Both the position numbers and the translations under genes were made by a program. Below the pieces are notes generated by a model. It saw only the letters and a list, made by a program, of their open reading frames with translations. It did not search any database and had not been told where the DNA came from. DNA of 64,000 nucleotides, from NCBI RefSeq assembly GCF_032598785.1, contig NZ_CP102984.1; one strand, given 5' to 3'. Shown one piece after another: positions 1-10,800 of the stretch (positions are counted from its first letter, which is position 1; each line of letters begins with the position of its first letter). Source of the DNA: Terrisporobacter petrolearius. Lineage in GTDB: Bacteria; Bacillota; Clostridia; Peptostreptococcales; Peptostreptococcaceae.

Positions 1-2883
1 ATGAAGATTTTCAAAGTCTTCAGGTTTTATACTTCTTCCATTTAACTTTTTATTTAAATCAAATATTTTCACTATTAAGTATTTAGTCTCTTCATCAAAA
101 TATTCTATTTCACCTTTGTATTTCTCTTTTTCTTCTTTTGGTAAAATAGATTTTTCCACAGAATTAACGCAGTCAAATTTATTTTCTACTAATAAATTTG
201 TTAATGTTTGATTTTTACTTTCTAATTGTTTTTTAGCTTGAGATAAAACACCATCTTTACTACTTTTTAACTTTGTATTTTCATCAAAATCATGCTTCTT
301 ATTAGTTAACTCTTCATGTAGTTCCTTTTCATTATTTGTTACTTTGTCAATATTTTCTATAGTAGATTGTAGTAGTTTTGCTGGTGAAACACCCTTAGCT
401 ATTTTGTTTAATTCTTCTTCCTTATTTTTTAATTCTTTAGATTTAGTATCTTTAAGTTGAATCAAGTTAGAAAGTTTCTTGTCAATTTCATTAAATAAGG
501 TATCTTTTTCTTTAAGTTCCTTATCTAAAGTTTCTTTTTCTTTATTTAAAACTGACATTTCCTTATTTAACGTTTCAATTTTCTTTTCATTTTCTCCAAT
601 TTCTTTTACTTTAGAACCTAAGTCATTAAATTTAACTTTAGATTTTAATCCTAAGTATTCTAAGTTAAGATTATCGTACTTTTTATTTAAATTATCTATT
701 TTTTCTTTTAATTCAACACTTAGTTTTCTGTCTAAATTCAAATTTTCCTTTATTTTAACTTCTTCTTTTTCCACATCATATTTTAAATCTTTTATTTTGT
801 ATGTTTCTTCAATTGTCTTGTTTTTATCTTCTTCCCATGATAGTACTTTTTCTTCTAGTATTTTTAGTTCCTTTTGCTTTATATCTATTTCTTTTTCCAA
901 TGAAGAAGAATTGTAATCTCCTAATTTGACTGATAACTCACTTAAAGTCTTTCTTTTTATACTTTCAAATGAATTAATTTCCGTATTCTTTAACGATAGT
1001 TCATCATGATTTCGTTTTTCTTTATTATACTCATCTTCTAATTTTTTAATTTTCTCTTCAATTAGTTTAGCTTCTTCTAAATTAGCACTAACATAAATTT
1101 TTTCATGATGAGTTGAGCCACAAACAGGACAAGGCTCGTTTTCTTTTAATTCTTCTCTTAAATAAGCCGCCATATTTTTATATATTAGGCTTTTTTGTTC
1201 CTCTTTTAAATCTTCTATAGTTTTATTTATTCTTTGTAATTTTTCACTACATTCATTTAGATATCTCTGATTTTCAAATTTACTTTTTTCATTTTTATTT
1301 AAATCATCTTTAATAGAATTAATTTGTTTTTCATAATCCTTTGTATTTTCCAATCTTGATTTCAAATTATGTAGGTATTCTTTTTCACTTGATACTATTT
1401 TGTTGTCTCCAGGACAACTTCTATTTAAAGTTTCCTGATGATCTAAAAGTCTTTTTAATTTTTCATTTACTGATGATTTATTCTTTTCCACATCAATATT
1501 TTTAAACTTTAAATCTTCAATTCTTTTACTTACCTCTTTTAATAATTTATTATTTTCTTCTTTTTCCACACTTAATTTTTTTAACTCTTCTTCTTTATTA
1601 TAAGCTTCAAATATATTTTCTTTTAAATCTGTACTTATACTTAAAGATTCAACATTTTTATTATTATCTTGAATTTTTTTATATTTACTATCAACTTGAT
1701 TTTGTAAATCAATTATTAGTTTTTCTAAATCTTCTTTTTCCTTATTATCTATATCAATTTCTTTTTTTAGTTCTTTAATAGAATTATTTAAAACTGCTAT
1801 TTTTTCTTCTAAATCTATTCCTCTTTGAAGTTTACTTTTTTCTTCAATTAATAAAGGTATCTTTTCATTTTTAGCTTTTTTTGCCTCTTCATATCGAATG
1901 GATAATAAATCTATTTCTTTTTTAATATTAGTTATAATTCCTTCTAATTTTTCCACTTCGTTAGAGTTTTCGTATATATCTTTTTCCAATATTTTTATGT
2001 CATTTATATGAGGAATAATAGCTTCTCCTCTTTCACTTCTTTCAATTGCTTCTCTTTTTATATTTATTTCTTTTTCTTTTAAGTCTATTTGTGATTTTCT
2101 ATCTATATGTTTTTGTAAAGATTTTTGATCTTCGAATATTATTTTATTTTCTTCAAATTCTTTTTCAGCTTTTGATAAATCTTCATTTTTAGTTTTTTCT
2201 AGATTTTTAGCTTGTAAAAGTTCTTCTCTAATTTCCTCGTATAATTCTTCTGTAATTCCTTCATGTTGGCTAAGTTTACCATTTAAACTGGTTAAATCTT
2301 CTTTTGCCCTATTTCTTCTTAGCTTAACCTTAGTTGAAAGTTTTTCACCGTATTTTTCAAGATTAAATATTCTCTCAAGCATTTTCCTTCTATCTCTATC
2401 TTGTAGTTTTAAAAACTCACTAAACTTACCCTGAGGTAAAACTACAGATCTTGTAAAGTCGTCAGAAGTTAATCCTATAATATCTTGAATTTTAATTTTT
2501 ACTTCTCCAACCTTGTCAGCAAGTACATTTATGTCTCCGTTATCTTTTATTTCTCCTAAAAGTACCCTGGAAGTTTTAGTACCTCCTGCTGGTGTATTTT
2601 TTATAGTCCTTTCAACAAAATATCTTTTTCTATTGTTTTTACTTCCTATTTCAAATTCATAATTTACAATTGCTTTGTCACAGCTAGAATTTATATAATC
2701 AGTAGTATCTCTAGAAATATCTCCATACAAAGCTATAGTTATGGCATCTAATATAGTAGATTTACCACTTCCCGTATTACCAAAAATACCAAATAATCCT
2801 CTTGATGTTAACTTTTGAAAATCTATGGTTTGCTTATCAGTATAACTATTTAACCCCGTTAGCTCTAATTTAATTGGTCTCAT
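1..2883 (-). CDS. sbcC: SbcC exonuclease ATPase subunit (3' end outside window)
   Basis: Rad50-like SMC-type ATPase that with SbcD opens DNA hairpins and degrades blocked ends. The visible part is 961 codons from an ATG at 2881-2883. It has a Walker A motif GNTGSGKST at residues 35-43, then long Glu/Lys-rich coiled coil, and a zinc hook CPVC at residues 585-588 (codons at 1120-1131) where two molecules dimerise. The second coiled coil and the C-terminal signature/Walker B half lie beyond position 1. The start overlaps the end of sbcD by 14 bases, so translation is probably coupled. The minus frame looks open from the start to the window edge. The family identity is near certain; only the missing C-terminus is unseen. 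Confidence 0.96.
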   Translation of the reverse strand, partial: MRPIKLELTGLNSYTDKQTIDFQKLTSRGLFGIFGNTGSGKSTILDAITIALYGDISRDTTDYINSSCDKAIVNYEFEIGSKNNRKRYFVERTIKNTPAGGTKTSRVLLGEIKDNGDINVLADKVGEVKIKIQDIIGLTSDDFTRSVVLPQGKFSEFLKLQDRDRRKMLERIFNLEKYGEKLSTKVKLRRNRAKEDLTSLNGKLSQHEGITEELYEEIREELLQAKNLEKTKNEDLSKAEKEFEENKIIFEDQKSLQKHIDRKSQIDLKEKEINIKREAIERSERGEAIIPHINDIKILEKDIYENSNEVEKLEGIITNIKKEIDLLSIRYEEAKKAKNEKIPLLIEEKSKLQRGIDLEEKIAVLNNSIKELKKEIDIDNKEKEDLEKLIIDLQNQVDSKYKKIQDNNKNVESLSISTDLKENIFEAYNKEEELKKLSVEKEENNKLLKEVSKRIEDLKFKNIDVEKNKSSVNEKLKRLLDHQETLNRSCPGDNKIVSSEKEYLHNLKSRLENTKDYEKQINSIKDDLNKNEKSKFENQRYLNECSEKLQRINKTIEDLKEEQKSLIYKNMAAYLREELKENEPCPVCGSTHHEKIYVSANLEEAKLIEEKIKKLEDEYNKEKRNHDELSLKNTEINSFESIKRKTLSELSVKLGDYNSSSLEKEIDIKQKELKILEEKVLSWEEDKNKTIEETYKIKDLKYDVEKEEVKIKENLNLDRKLSVELKEKIDNLNKKYDNLNLEYLGLKSKVKFNDLGSKVKEIGENEKKIETLNKEMSVLNKEKETLDKELKEKDTLFNEIDKKLSNLIQLKDTKSKELKNKEEELNKIAKGVSPAKLLQSTIENIDKVTNNEKELHEELTNKKHDFDENTKLKSSKDGVLSQAKKQLESKNQTLTNLLVENKFDCVNSVEKSILPKEEKEKYKGEIEYFDEETKYLIVKIFDLNKKLNGRSIKPEDFENLH

Positions 2884-4081
2884 CGTCTTCACCCTCTTCG
2901 CTTACTATGTTCAAAAATAAGTCCATAAGCTCTCCCCTTGGCTCACATTTTTCTTTGAATTTGTAAAAATCACTAAATAATTGAGCCATGGATTTTTCCT
3001 TTAAGTCGATTTCTTCCGCCTCATATTCAGAGGTAATAATTGGCTTTATCTCAATAATATCACTTAAATAAGATTTCATTTTCTTTATATTTTCTTGACT
3101 TATAACTTCATCTGTTTTTATTTCAAAGTAAGACCATATATCTCTGTCTTTATTTTCTTCACATACTTTTAAGGCTTCTTCTATGCCATCACATTTGAAA
3201 ACCTCAATAGGTTTATAGTTATTAAAGTATATAGTTTCTATTGAAGGCTCTTCATTTGCATGTATTTCTACTATATTTGCTCCTTTAACATAAATTCTCT
3301 CTTTTACGCTATATTGTAGCGGTGATCCTGAATAATATACATTTAATCTTTCAGATGCTTTTTGTGGCTTATGTAAATGTCCTAAGGCTGTATATTGAGC
3401 TTTTTGTGGTAAATCACGCTTATCAACTACAAGACTTCCTCCCAGTTGTATTTGTCTTTCTGAGTCAGATGGGTCGCCTCCACATACAAATAAATGAGAT
3501 ACAGCTATGTTTATGCTATCTTCTTCAAAGTTTTCTTCTAAATTTCTGAATATATCACCTATTTTATTAGAGTATGTTCTTTGTAGCTCTTCTTCATTCT
3601 CAACATCTTTAATTGCATCATTTAATCTTTTCTCACTTGGATAAGGTAATGTGATTATAGTTACTTTCTCTTCCTTAATGCTTAATTTTAAACATCCTTC
3701 ACTGGCTTTCACTATTTCATAACCTTTATATTTTTGTTCAGTTGTACTGCTTAATGGATATCCTAAAATTATAATTCCCTGCTCTTTTGCAAGAGGTGAA
3801 ACAGCAGATAATCTTTCTGGATTATCATGATTACCTGCTATAATTAACACACATCTATTTCCATCATCAGCTAATCTACTAACTGTTTTATAAAATAAGG
3901 TTTCTGCCCCAGCTGGAGGATTTGAAGTATCATACACATCTCCAGCAATAATAACCATATCTATGTTGTTTTCTTCAACAATTTTTATAAAATCATTGCA
4001 AAACTTTTCTTGTTCCTCTAATCTTGAATGGCCTTCCAGATTTTTACCTATATGCCAATCTGATGTATGAATAAATTTCAT
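2870..4081 (-). CDS. sbcD: SbcD exonuclease, Mre11-type nuclease subunit
   Basis: Manganese-dependent nuclease partner of SbcC, 403 aa, the normal family length. Calcineurin-like phosphoesterase motifs are in order: DWHIG at residues 8-12, GDVYD near 47-51, GNHDNPERL near 83, and GHLHKPQ in the middle of the protein. These supply the metal ligands. The start has a strong AGGAGG-type site just upstream (complement of 4084-4092). It lies 18 bases after addA in the same operon, and its stop codon is inside the start of sbcC. SbcD converts DNA ends that AddAB cannot load on, so the placement makes functional sense. Confidence 0.97.
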   Translation of the reverse strand: MKFIHTSDWHIGKNLEGHSRLEEQEKFCNDFIKIVEENNIDMVIIAGDVYDTSNPPAGAETLFYKTVSRLADDGNRCVLIIAGNHDNPERLSAVSPLAKEQGIIILGYPLSSTTEQKYKGYEIVKASEGCLKLSIKEEKVTIITLPYPSEKRLNDAIKDVENEEELQRTYSNKIGDIFRNLEENFEEDSINIAVSHLFVCGGDPSDSERQIQLGGSLVVDKRDLPQKAQYTALGHLHKPQKASERLNVYYSGSPLQYSVKERIYVKGANIVEIHANEEPSIETIYFNNYKPIEVFKCDGIEEALKVCEENKDRDIWSYFEIKTDEVISQENIKKMKSYLSDIIEIKPIITSEYEAEEIDLKEKSMAQLFSDFYKFKEKCEPRGELMDLFLNIVSEEGEDDETN

Positions 4082-4099
4082 GGCTCCTCCTTTTATTTT

Positions 4100-7000
4100 T
4101 TATAATTTAACTTCTTCATCTATATTAAATAGATATAAATACTTTTCTTTAATATTTTTACCTGTAAGCTTATTTAAAGCCTCTGCATACAAGTCTAACT
4201 GCTTTTCATATCTATTTATTACTTCTTGTTTATTATCTTCATCTATATAGTCTGTTTTGTAGTCTACTATTACTATTTCTTCATCTTCTTCAAAATATAA
4301 GTCGATGATACCTCTAAGCATTAGACTCTCCTCTTCATAGGTTGCCCTATTATTTTGAATATCTTCATTATTTAGATAAATATCGTTCATTTTTATCTGA
4401 GAATAAATACTTTGTTCTCTTTTTATTAAATGGGATGATAATGCTCTTTTTCCTATATTAGATTTGAAGAATTTATATATTTTAAAAGGATTAATAACTA
4501 ATGATTGTTTTTCACTTATTATTTCTCTTTTTATTAAATCTTTAATTTGAGCTTTTATTTCATCTATTGTATTTATTTTATTTAAATCAAGAACTTCCAT
4601 AACTAGATGGACTATTGTACCCCTTTCCTGAGGGCTTATTTTATTCTTTGCTTCACTTTCTTGAATAAATAATGGTCTTTTTAAAGTTGTTTTTTCTTCA
4701 TATAAATGCTCTGAGTAATCTTCTTCATGAATACTTTGCATTTTTTTAATTTCTGATACAGATATACTTGCAGAAACTTTTACACTTTCTTTGTAAGGAT
4801 ATAAATAATTTAACTTTTCACTTATTTCTTCCTTATAATCAGCCTCTGTACTTTTTTCTTGCATTTCTTTTAGTAAAGTTTCTATATTAGTTTCTTCTTC
4901 TTTTTCTTCAACTACTACGTCTTCTTTTTCCCAAGTGTCTAAAGACCACCTAGAGTCATGATTAGATTGGGATAAAGTTTCTATATCGTAGGCTTTTCTT
5001 ATTTCCTCAAAGTCTTTATGTTTTAATACCGAAGGCATAATCCAATCTAGATAATTTCTAGCTTTTATCACATCATACTGAGAAACTGGATTATTACCAT
5101 CTAAGTTTTTACCCCACTTATGTAGTGTTCCTGGAATATCTTTTACAGCTCCAGTTAATATAAGTTTTTCTTTTGCTCTTGTTAAAGCAACGTATAAAAT
5201 TCTCATTTCTTCTGAAAGATTTTCCAAGTTCATCTTATATTTTAAAGCTTCTTTTGCAATACTTGGATAAGAAATACGTCTATCTATATCTACAAGCTGT
5301 GGTCCAAAGCCTAACTCATAGTGATATAACATATCCCTTTTAAAATCCATTGTGTTGAAATTTTTACTCATAGCGCAGCAAAACACTATTGGAAACTCTA
5401 GCCCTTTACTTTTATGTATAGACATTATTCTTACAACATTGGCATTTTCTCCAAGAGTTTTAGCACTTCCCATATCTGAGTTGGATTTTTTTATTTTATC
5501 TATAAAGTTTATAAAATTGAATATTCCCTTAAAGCTTGTTTCTTCAAACTGCTTTGCTCTTTCAAATAAAATCTTTAAGTTAGCTTGTCTTTGGCTTCCA
5601 CTTGGAAGTGCTCCCACATAAGCAAAATATCCACTTTTCATGTATAAATGCCATAAAAACTCATCTGTACTCATATACAAAGATTTTTCTTTATATTCTT
5701 TTAATTCTCTTAAGAAACTTCTACATTTTTCTCTTATTTCCTTCTTTCCATTGTCTTCACTTTCACTAATTAGTCTTATACATTCATAAAGATTTGTATT
5801 GTTGTTTTCCAATCTAATATCTATAAAATCTTCTGGTGTAAATGAAGTACAAGGAAGTATTGGTGATTTTAAAACAGATAATAAAGGAATATCTTGCATT
5901 GGATTATCTATTATTCTTAAAAATGCCATTATTGTTTTAATTTCTATAGTATCAAAATACCCCATGCCCGTATCTGCATAAGTAGGTATTCCCATATTTA
6001 TTAATTCATCAGCAAATACAGGAGCCCATGCAGATGTGGCCCTAAGTAAAATCACTATGTCTTTAAAATCTACTACTCTATAATCATCTAATTTTTTATC
6101 ATATACTTTATGTATATTTCCTTCTTCATCTGGTAACATTAAATTTTTGATTATTTTCCCAACCATACGAGCTTCTAATTGTATATTGTCTAACTCTTCT
6201 TCTGGTTGTTCTTCTTCATTTTGATTATCTTCCGTAGTTTTTTGAGCTTTTTCCATTAGATGAATTTCTGTAGCTCCTCCCACAATTACTTTTTCTTCTA
6301 AATTTTCTTTAAAAGAAGCTCCTAAGTTTAATGCCTCATCTTGTGTATATTCAATCTCACCTATATTTTTACTCATTATATTTTCAAATACATAGTTACA
6401 ACTGTCTATAACTTCTTTTCTACTTCTAAAGTTTTTATAAAGCATTATTTTTCTATTTTTTTCACCTTTTTGCGTGCCATAAGTAGCATACTTATCTAAG
6501 AAAATTTCTGGCTTAGCTTGTCTAAATCTATAAATACTTTGCTTAACATCTCCAACCATAAACCTATTTGGAGTTTTAGTTTTTGCTATAGTTGAAAGTA
6601 AAACTTCTTGCACAAAGTTTGAATCTTGGTATTCATCTATGAATATTTCGTAAAACTTTTCTCTGTACTCTAAAGCTATATCACTTCCTACAGCTTTACC
6701 ATTTTCATCTTCTAAAAAATCTCCCTTTTCATCTTTTTTTATTAATATATCTAGAGCAAAATGTTCAATATCATTAAAGTCGATTATACCTTTTTCTCTT
6801 TTTCTTTCACTATAGAGCTCAATAAATCTTTTAAGAATTTTACTTAAAGAATTTACTATAGGGTATAACATTTCTACTTCCTTATTTAAAGCGGAAGTGT
6901 TTTTGTTAAACGTGGAACTTTGTATAGATTCTAAAGATTTTTTTGCGTCATCTCTAATTTTTTTAGCTTTATCTTTAGCATCTTTTATATACTCCTCTGC

Positions 7001-7885
7001 TCCCTTAGGAATTCTTTTTACACCTTTTGCATAGTTTTCAAATTCCAAAGAAATAGCTGCTCTATATGTCTCTTCCCAATTTTCGTCACAACTATCCAGT
7101 AATCTTTTTATCATTTTATACTCTATTTTTAATTTATCGGCAAAAGTTTCTAATTCTTCAATACCTTCCACCATTTTTAGTGCTTTATCAAAATTTTTAA
7201 CTATACCATTAATTTGAATTTTTATAGTATCTAAAATAATTTTTGCCCATTTTGATGTGGAAAAATCAAAATCATCTTCTATATTAAAGTCATTTACACT
7301 GTCTTCTAACCATTTCATTGGATAAGGTGAAGACATTACAAAAGAATAAATGCTAAGTACCATTTGTTGTAAATTAGTATCTCCTCTTTTTTCACTGTAG
7401 CTCTCCACTAATTTATAAAAATCATCTTCCTTTTCTTCATAGAACTCTTCAAAAATTTCTTCTATTGTTTCTAGCTTTAAAATGCTACATTCTGTTTCAT
7501 CACCGATTCTAAAGTTAGGATCTAGATCAATTTTATGGAAGTTTGATTTAATAACCTCCAAACAGAAGGAATGTATTGTAGTTATACTAGCTTTATTTAA
7601 AAGAACTAGCTGATTTTGTAAATGACTATCTTCTGGATTCTTCTCCAAGGCCTTACCTATTGCATCGCCAATTCTTTCTCTCATTTCTGCTGCTGCTGCA
7701 TTGGTGAAGGTAACTACTAGTAAGCTATCTATGTCTACAGGTTTTTCTTTGTTTGTTATTATTTGTATTATTCTTTCAACTAATACTGCTGTTTTTCCCG
7801 ATCCAGCAGCAGCTGCTACTAGTAGATTGCAATCTCTACTATCTATTACTGCTTGTTGTTCATTAGTCCATTTTGGTGAGCTCAC
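4100..7885 (-). CDS. addA: AddA, ATP-dependent helicase/nuclease subunit A
   Basis: Subunit of the AddAB helicase-nuclease, which resects double-strand ends to Chi for RecA loading. The 1261 aa match the family length. It is a UvrD/RecB superfamily 1 helicase: Walker A GSGKT at residues 28-32, Walker B region IDEYQDSN, a FRQAKPEIF motif, a RIMSIHKSKGLEFP motif and ILYVALTRAKEKL. The C-terminal RecB-family nuclease motif is VDYKTDY, with the Asp near residue 1208. The start is GTG overlapping the addB stop by one base (TAGTG), typical of tight translational coupling. Gene order addB-addA-sbcD-sbcC is common in Clostridia. Confidence 0.97.
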   Translation of the reverse strand: MSSPKWTNEQQAVIDSRDCNLLVAAAAGSGKTAVLVERIIQIITNKEKPVDIDSLLVVTFTNAAAAEMRERIGDAIGKALEKNPEDSHLQNQLVLLNKASITTIHSFCLEVIKSNFHKIDLDPNFRIGDETECSILKLETIEEIFEEFYEEKEDDFYKLVESYSEKRGDTNLQQMVLSIYSFVMSSPYPMKWLEDSVNDFNIEDDFDFSTSKWAKIILDTIKIQINGIVKNFDKALKMVEGIEELETFADKLKIEYKMIKRLLDSCDENWEETYRAAISLEFENYAKGVKRIPKGAEEYIKDAKDKAKKIRDDAKKSLESIQSSTFNKNTSALNKEVEMLYPIVNSLSKILKRFIELYSERKREKGIIDFNDIEHFALDILIKKDEKGDFLEDENGKAVGSDIALEYREKFYEIFIDEYQDSNFVQEVLLSTIAKTKTPNRFMVGDVKQSIYRFRQAKPEIFLDKYATYGTQKGEKNRKIMLYKNFRSRKEVIDSCNYVFENIMSKNIGEIEYTQDEALNLGASFKENLEEKVIVGGATEIHLMEKAQKTTEDNQNEEEQPEEELDNIQLEARMVGKIIKNLMLPDEEGNIHKVYDKKLDDYRVVDFKDIVILLRATSAWAPVFADELINMGIPTYADTGMGYFDTIEIKTIMAFLRIIDNPMQDIPLLSVLKSPILPCTSFTPEDFIDIRLENNNTNLYECIRLISESEDNGKKEIREKCRSFLRELKEYKEKSLYMSTDEFLWHLYMKSGYFAYVGALPSGSQRQANLKILFERAKQFEETSFKGIFNFINFIDKIKKSNSDMGSAKTLGENANVVRIMSIHKSKGLEFPIVFCCAMSKNFNTMDFKRDMLYHYELGFGPQLVDIDRRISYPSIAKEALKYKMNLENLSEEMRILYVALTRAKEKLILTGAVKDIPGTLHKWGKNLDGNNPVSQYDVIKARNYLDWIMPSVLKHKDFEEIRKAYDIETLSQSNHDSRWSLDTWEKEDVVVEEKEEETNIETLLKEMQEKSTEADYKEEISEKLNYLYPYKESVKVSASISVSEIKKMQSIHEEDYSEHLYEEKTTLKRPLFIQESEAKNKISPQERGTIVHLVMEVLDLNKINTIDEIKAQIKDLIKREIISEKQSLVINPFKIYKFFKSNIGKRALSSHLIKREQSIYSQIKMNDIYLNNEDIQNNRATYEEESLMLRGIIDLYFEEDEEIVIVDYKTDYIDEDNKQEVINRYEKQLDLYAEALNKLTGKNIKEKYLYLFNIDEEVKL

Positions 7886-10800
7886 TATTTCTTAACCTCC
7901 TTCTCCATTAGTTTTATAACTTCTTCATCACTTTTATCATTAAGAATTGTATACATATTTCCTTTTATTGAAGGATCAAATTGGCATATGGATGAATAAG
8001 TACAAAAATCACAAGATGTTCCATTTTTATTTTTACATGGAACTATGCTTATATCTCCTCCAACCATTCTTTCACAAAGGTCTTTTACTTCATATTTTAC
8101 ATATTCTCTTAATATATCAAATTCTGGTTCTGTAACACCTTTGGTGTATCTACCTATATTACCATTTTTATCTAAGTTAGCTGGTATAATTAAAGATGTT
8201 TTTCTCTCTCCTTCTTTTAGGGACATATCCATTTCTCCGATAATGTCTACATCTTTTAACACAAGTCCATTCATTCTAAGCTTTTTTAATATTTCTTCGT
8301 TTATTACAGCATCTTTTTGATCTTCGTTACTTCTTACAATAGGGTTATCTATTCTGTTATAAAGAATAGCTGCTGGTTTTAAGTTTGATTTTTTATGTCT
8401 ATCGCTATCTATAATTGCATCTAAATAAACTAGCAATTGTAACTGTAATCCATAATAAACTTCTGTTAAGTTGATGGATTTATCTCCTGATTTATAGTCT
8501 ATAATACGTATATACTTGCTATCATCTTTTTCCAATTCATCTATTCTGTCTATTTGACCAACTAAGGTTACTTCTTGACCATCATTTAATACTAGTTTTA
8601 TAGGTGGGTATTTTCCATTTTTTCTAAAACTAACTTCGTAGTCAACAGGTTCAAAGTTTCCTTGTTTTATTTGCATGGAAATAATACTAATTGCTGAAAC
8701 TAGCATTTTTTTCAATCTATATGCCAAATACTTGTATCTTTCAGAAGAATTTAAGATAAATCCAGGTATTTTGCTTACCATTTCATCTACAATAAGAGAT
8801 ACTCTACTTCTAATATAGTCTTCATCTATTTCATGCCAATTTAGCTTATCTTTGTTTAAAGATTTAGAGAAAATATCAAGTATATTATGTATAAAAGAAC
8901 CTAAGTCTGGTGCTGTAAAAGCATACTCTTTTCTTTCCTGTGCTTTTAACCCATATTGAATAAAATATGAGAATGGACACTGAGCATATCTTTCTAACTT
9001 GGAAATACTTAAGTTTTTATTTTCATATAATTGTTTGATTTTTTCTCTTTCTACTTTTTCCACTTGGTTAGTATAGCTTAATCCCCTTACTACTTTCTCC
9101 AACTTATTCTTATATTCTTCATCACCTAAGAAATATCTATATAAATCTAAATAAACTTCGTTAATATCCCCTCTAATTTCAAATTCTTTAATAGCATTAA
9201 TTAACTCGTTAAAAGTAGGTGCTTTTACTGTTATATTATCTAAAGCTGTATCAGTAGAATTATCCAAATCTTTTAGTACATAACTTTTTATATTAATATT
9301 AGGAAATATCTTTTTTAGTCTAGATACAATTATAGAAGGTCTTAAGGTCTTTCCTTCATGATCTGATATGGGATAACTTATTGTTAAGTTTTCACTTGTA
9401 TAAGTTAATGCTTTATAAACTAAAAACTGTTCTTCATAAGTTTTTGTCTTACTATCTATATCAACTTCTATTCCTTTTTCACCTAATGAGTTTCTGTCTT
9501 TATCACTTAAAAGGCCACTTTCCTTTGAAATTAGTGGAAATATACCATCGGTAGTTCCTATTAAATAAAGGTGTTTTGTGTTGGAGTTTTTCATTCTATC
9601 TACAGAACTTACTAAAACTTGATCCATACTTGGAGGCACAAGTCCTAACTCATACTCGTCAAATCCTAAACTTATTACCTTCATAAATTTATCTAAAGAT
9701 ATTTTTTCATCACCCATTAACTCTACCATTTGATCAAGTATATCTACTACTATTTGCCAAACTTGTGAGTATTCTTTAGCAATTTCCAAATCCCCTTTTT
9801 CATTGAAGTTATTAATTAATTTTTGTAAAGTTTCTTCTATATTAATATCCAATAAAAACTCATAAACATAAGTACAAATTTCTCTTACAGTTTTATTTTT
9901 CTTATTCAGCTTATTTTGCAGCTTTATAATTGGTTCTAATATTTGATTTCTAGTTTCATTAATTCTTTCTTTTTGCTCCAAATCAAATTCACTTTCTTCT
10001 GCCAAATAATTTTGATTAACTTTGTACTCCCATTTTTCTTCGAACCACTTCTTCCCTGTAATTCCGTTTTGAAGCACATAGTTTTCAAGCAAACTTATAT
10101 CTTCATCACTTACACCTATAAGTCCACTTTTCAAATATCTAAACATTGTCTCATAAGAGTATCTTCTGTTTCTCATTTCCAAAGCAGAAAGAATTAAGAC
10201 TATAATAGGATTACTTTTTGCCTCTCTTTTTGAATCTATAAAGTTTGGAATTTCATATTCCTTAAAAATTGAACGTACTAAAAAATCATATCTATTTAAA
10301 TCCCTTGTTGCCACAGTTATATCTTTATATCTAGCTTTTTTCACTCTAACTAAATGAACTATATCCTTTGCCACTTGCTCCACTTCATCATATAAATTAT
10401 TAAATTCCTTAATTTTTATATGCTCAGTTTCCTTTTCATATTTTCTGTAAGGGTATGCATGATAAAAAGCTTCTAAATGTTGTAATTCTTCATTTCCATT
10501 AAACCTTTTTACATTTTCACAATTTAAGTTTATGTTAGTATGAATTTTAACCCCTTCTTCTGCTGCAATTTTATATAGCTTTTCATAAGTATATTTCGTT
10601 CTAGAAAAAGCATCATTTTTTGAATATGTAAATTGAGTTAAAGAGTCTATAGTTAGGGAAATATAAACTTCTTTAGCTTGTTTTAACAGTTCTTTTAAAA
10701 TACTGTACTGATTTGGTGTAAAACCAGTAAATTCATCTATATAAATGTAAGCATTTTTAAAATAATCACATTGTTGTAATTTATCTGATAGAGATGTTAA

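Noticed and set aside
479..916. Plus-strand Ser/Phe-rich ORF
   Set aside because: It is the complementary shadow of the sbcC coiled coil; the strong composition bias comes from Lys/Glu-rich coding on the other strand.
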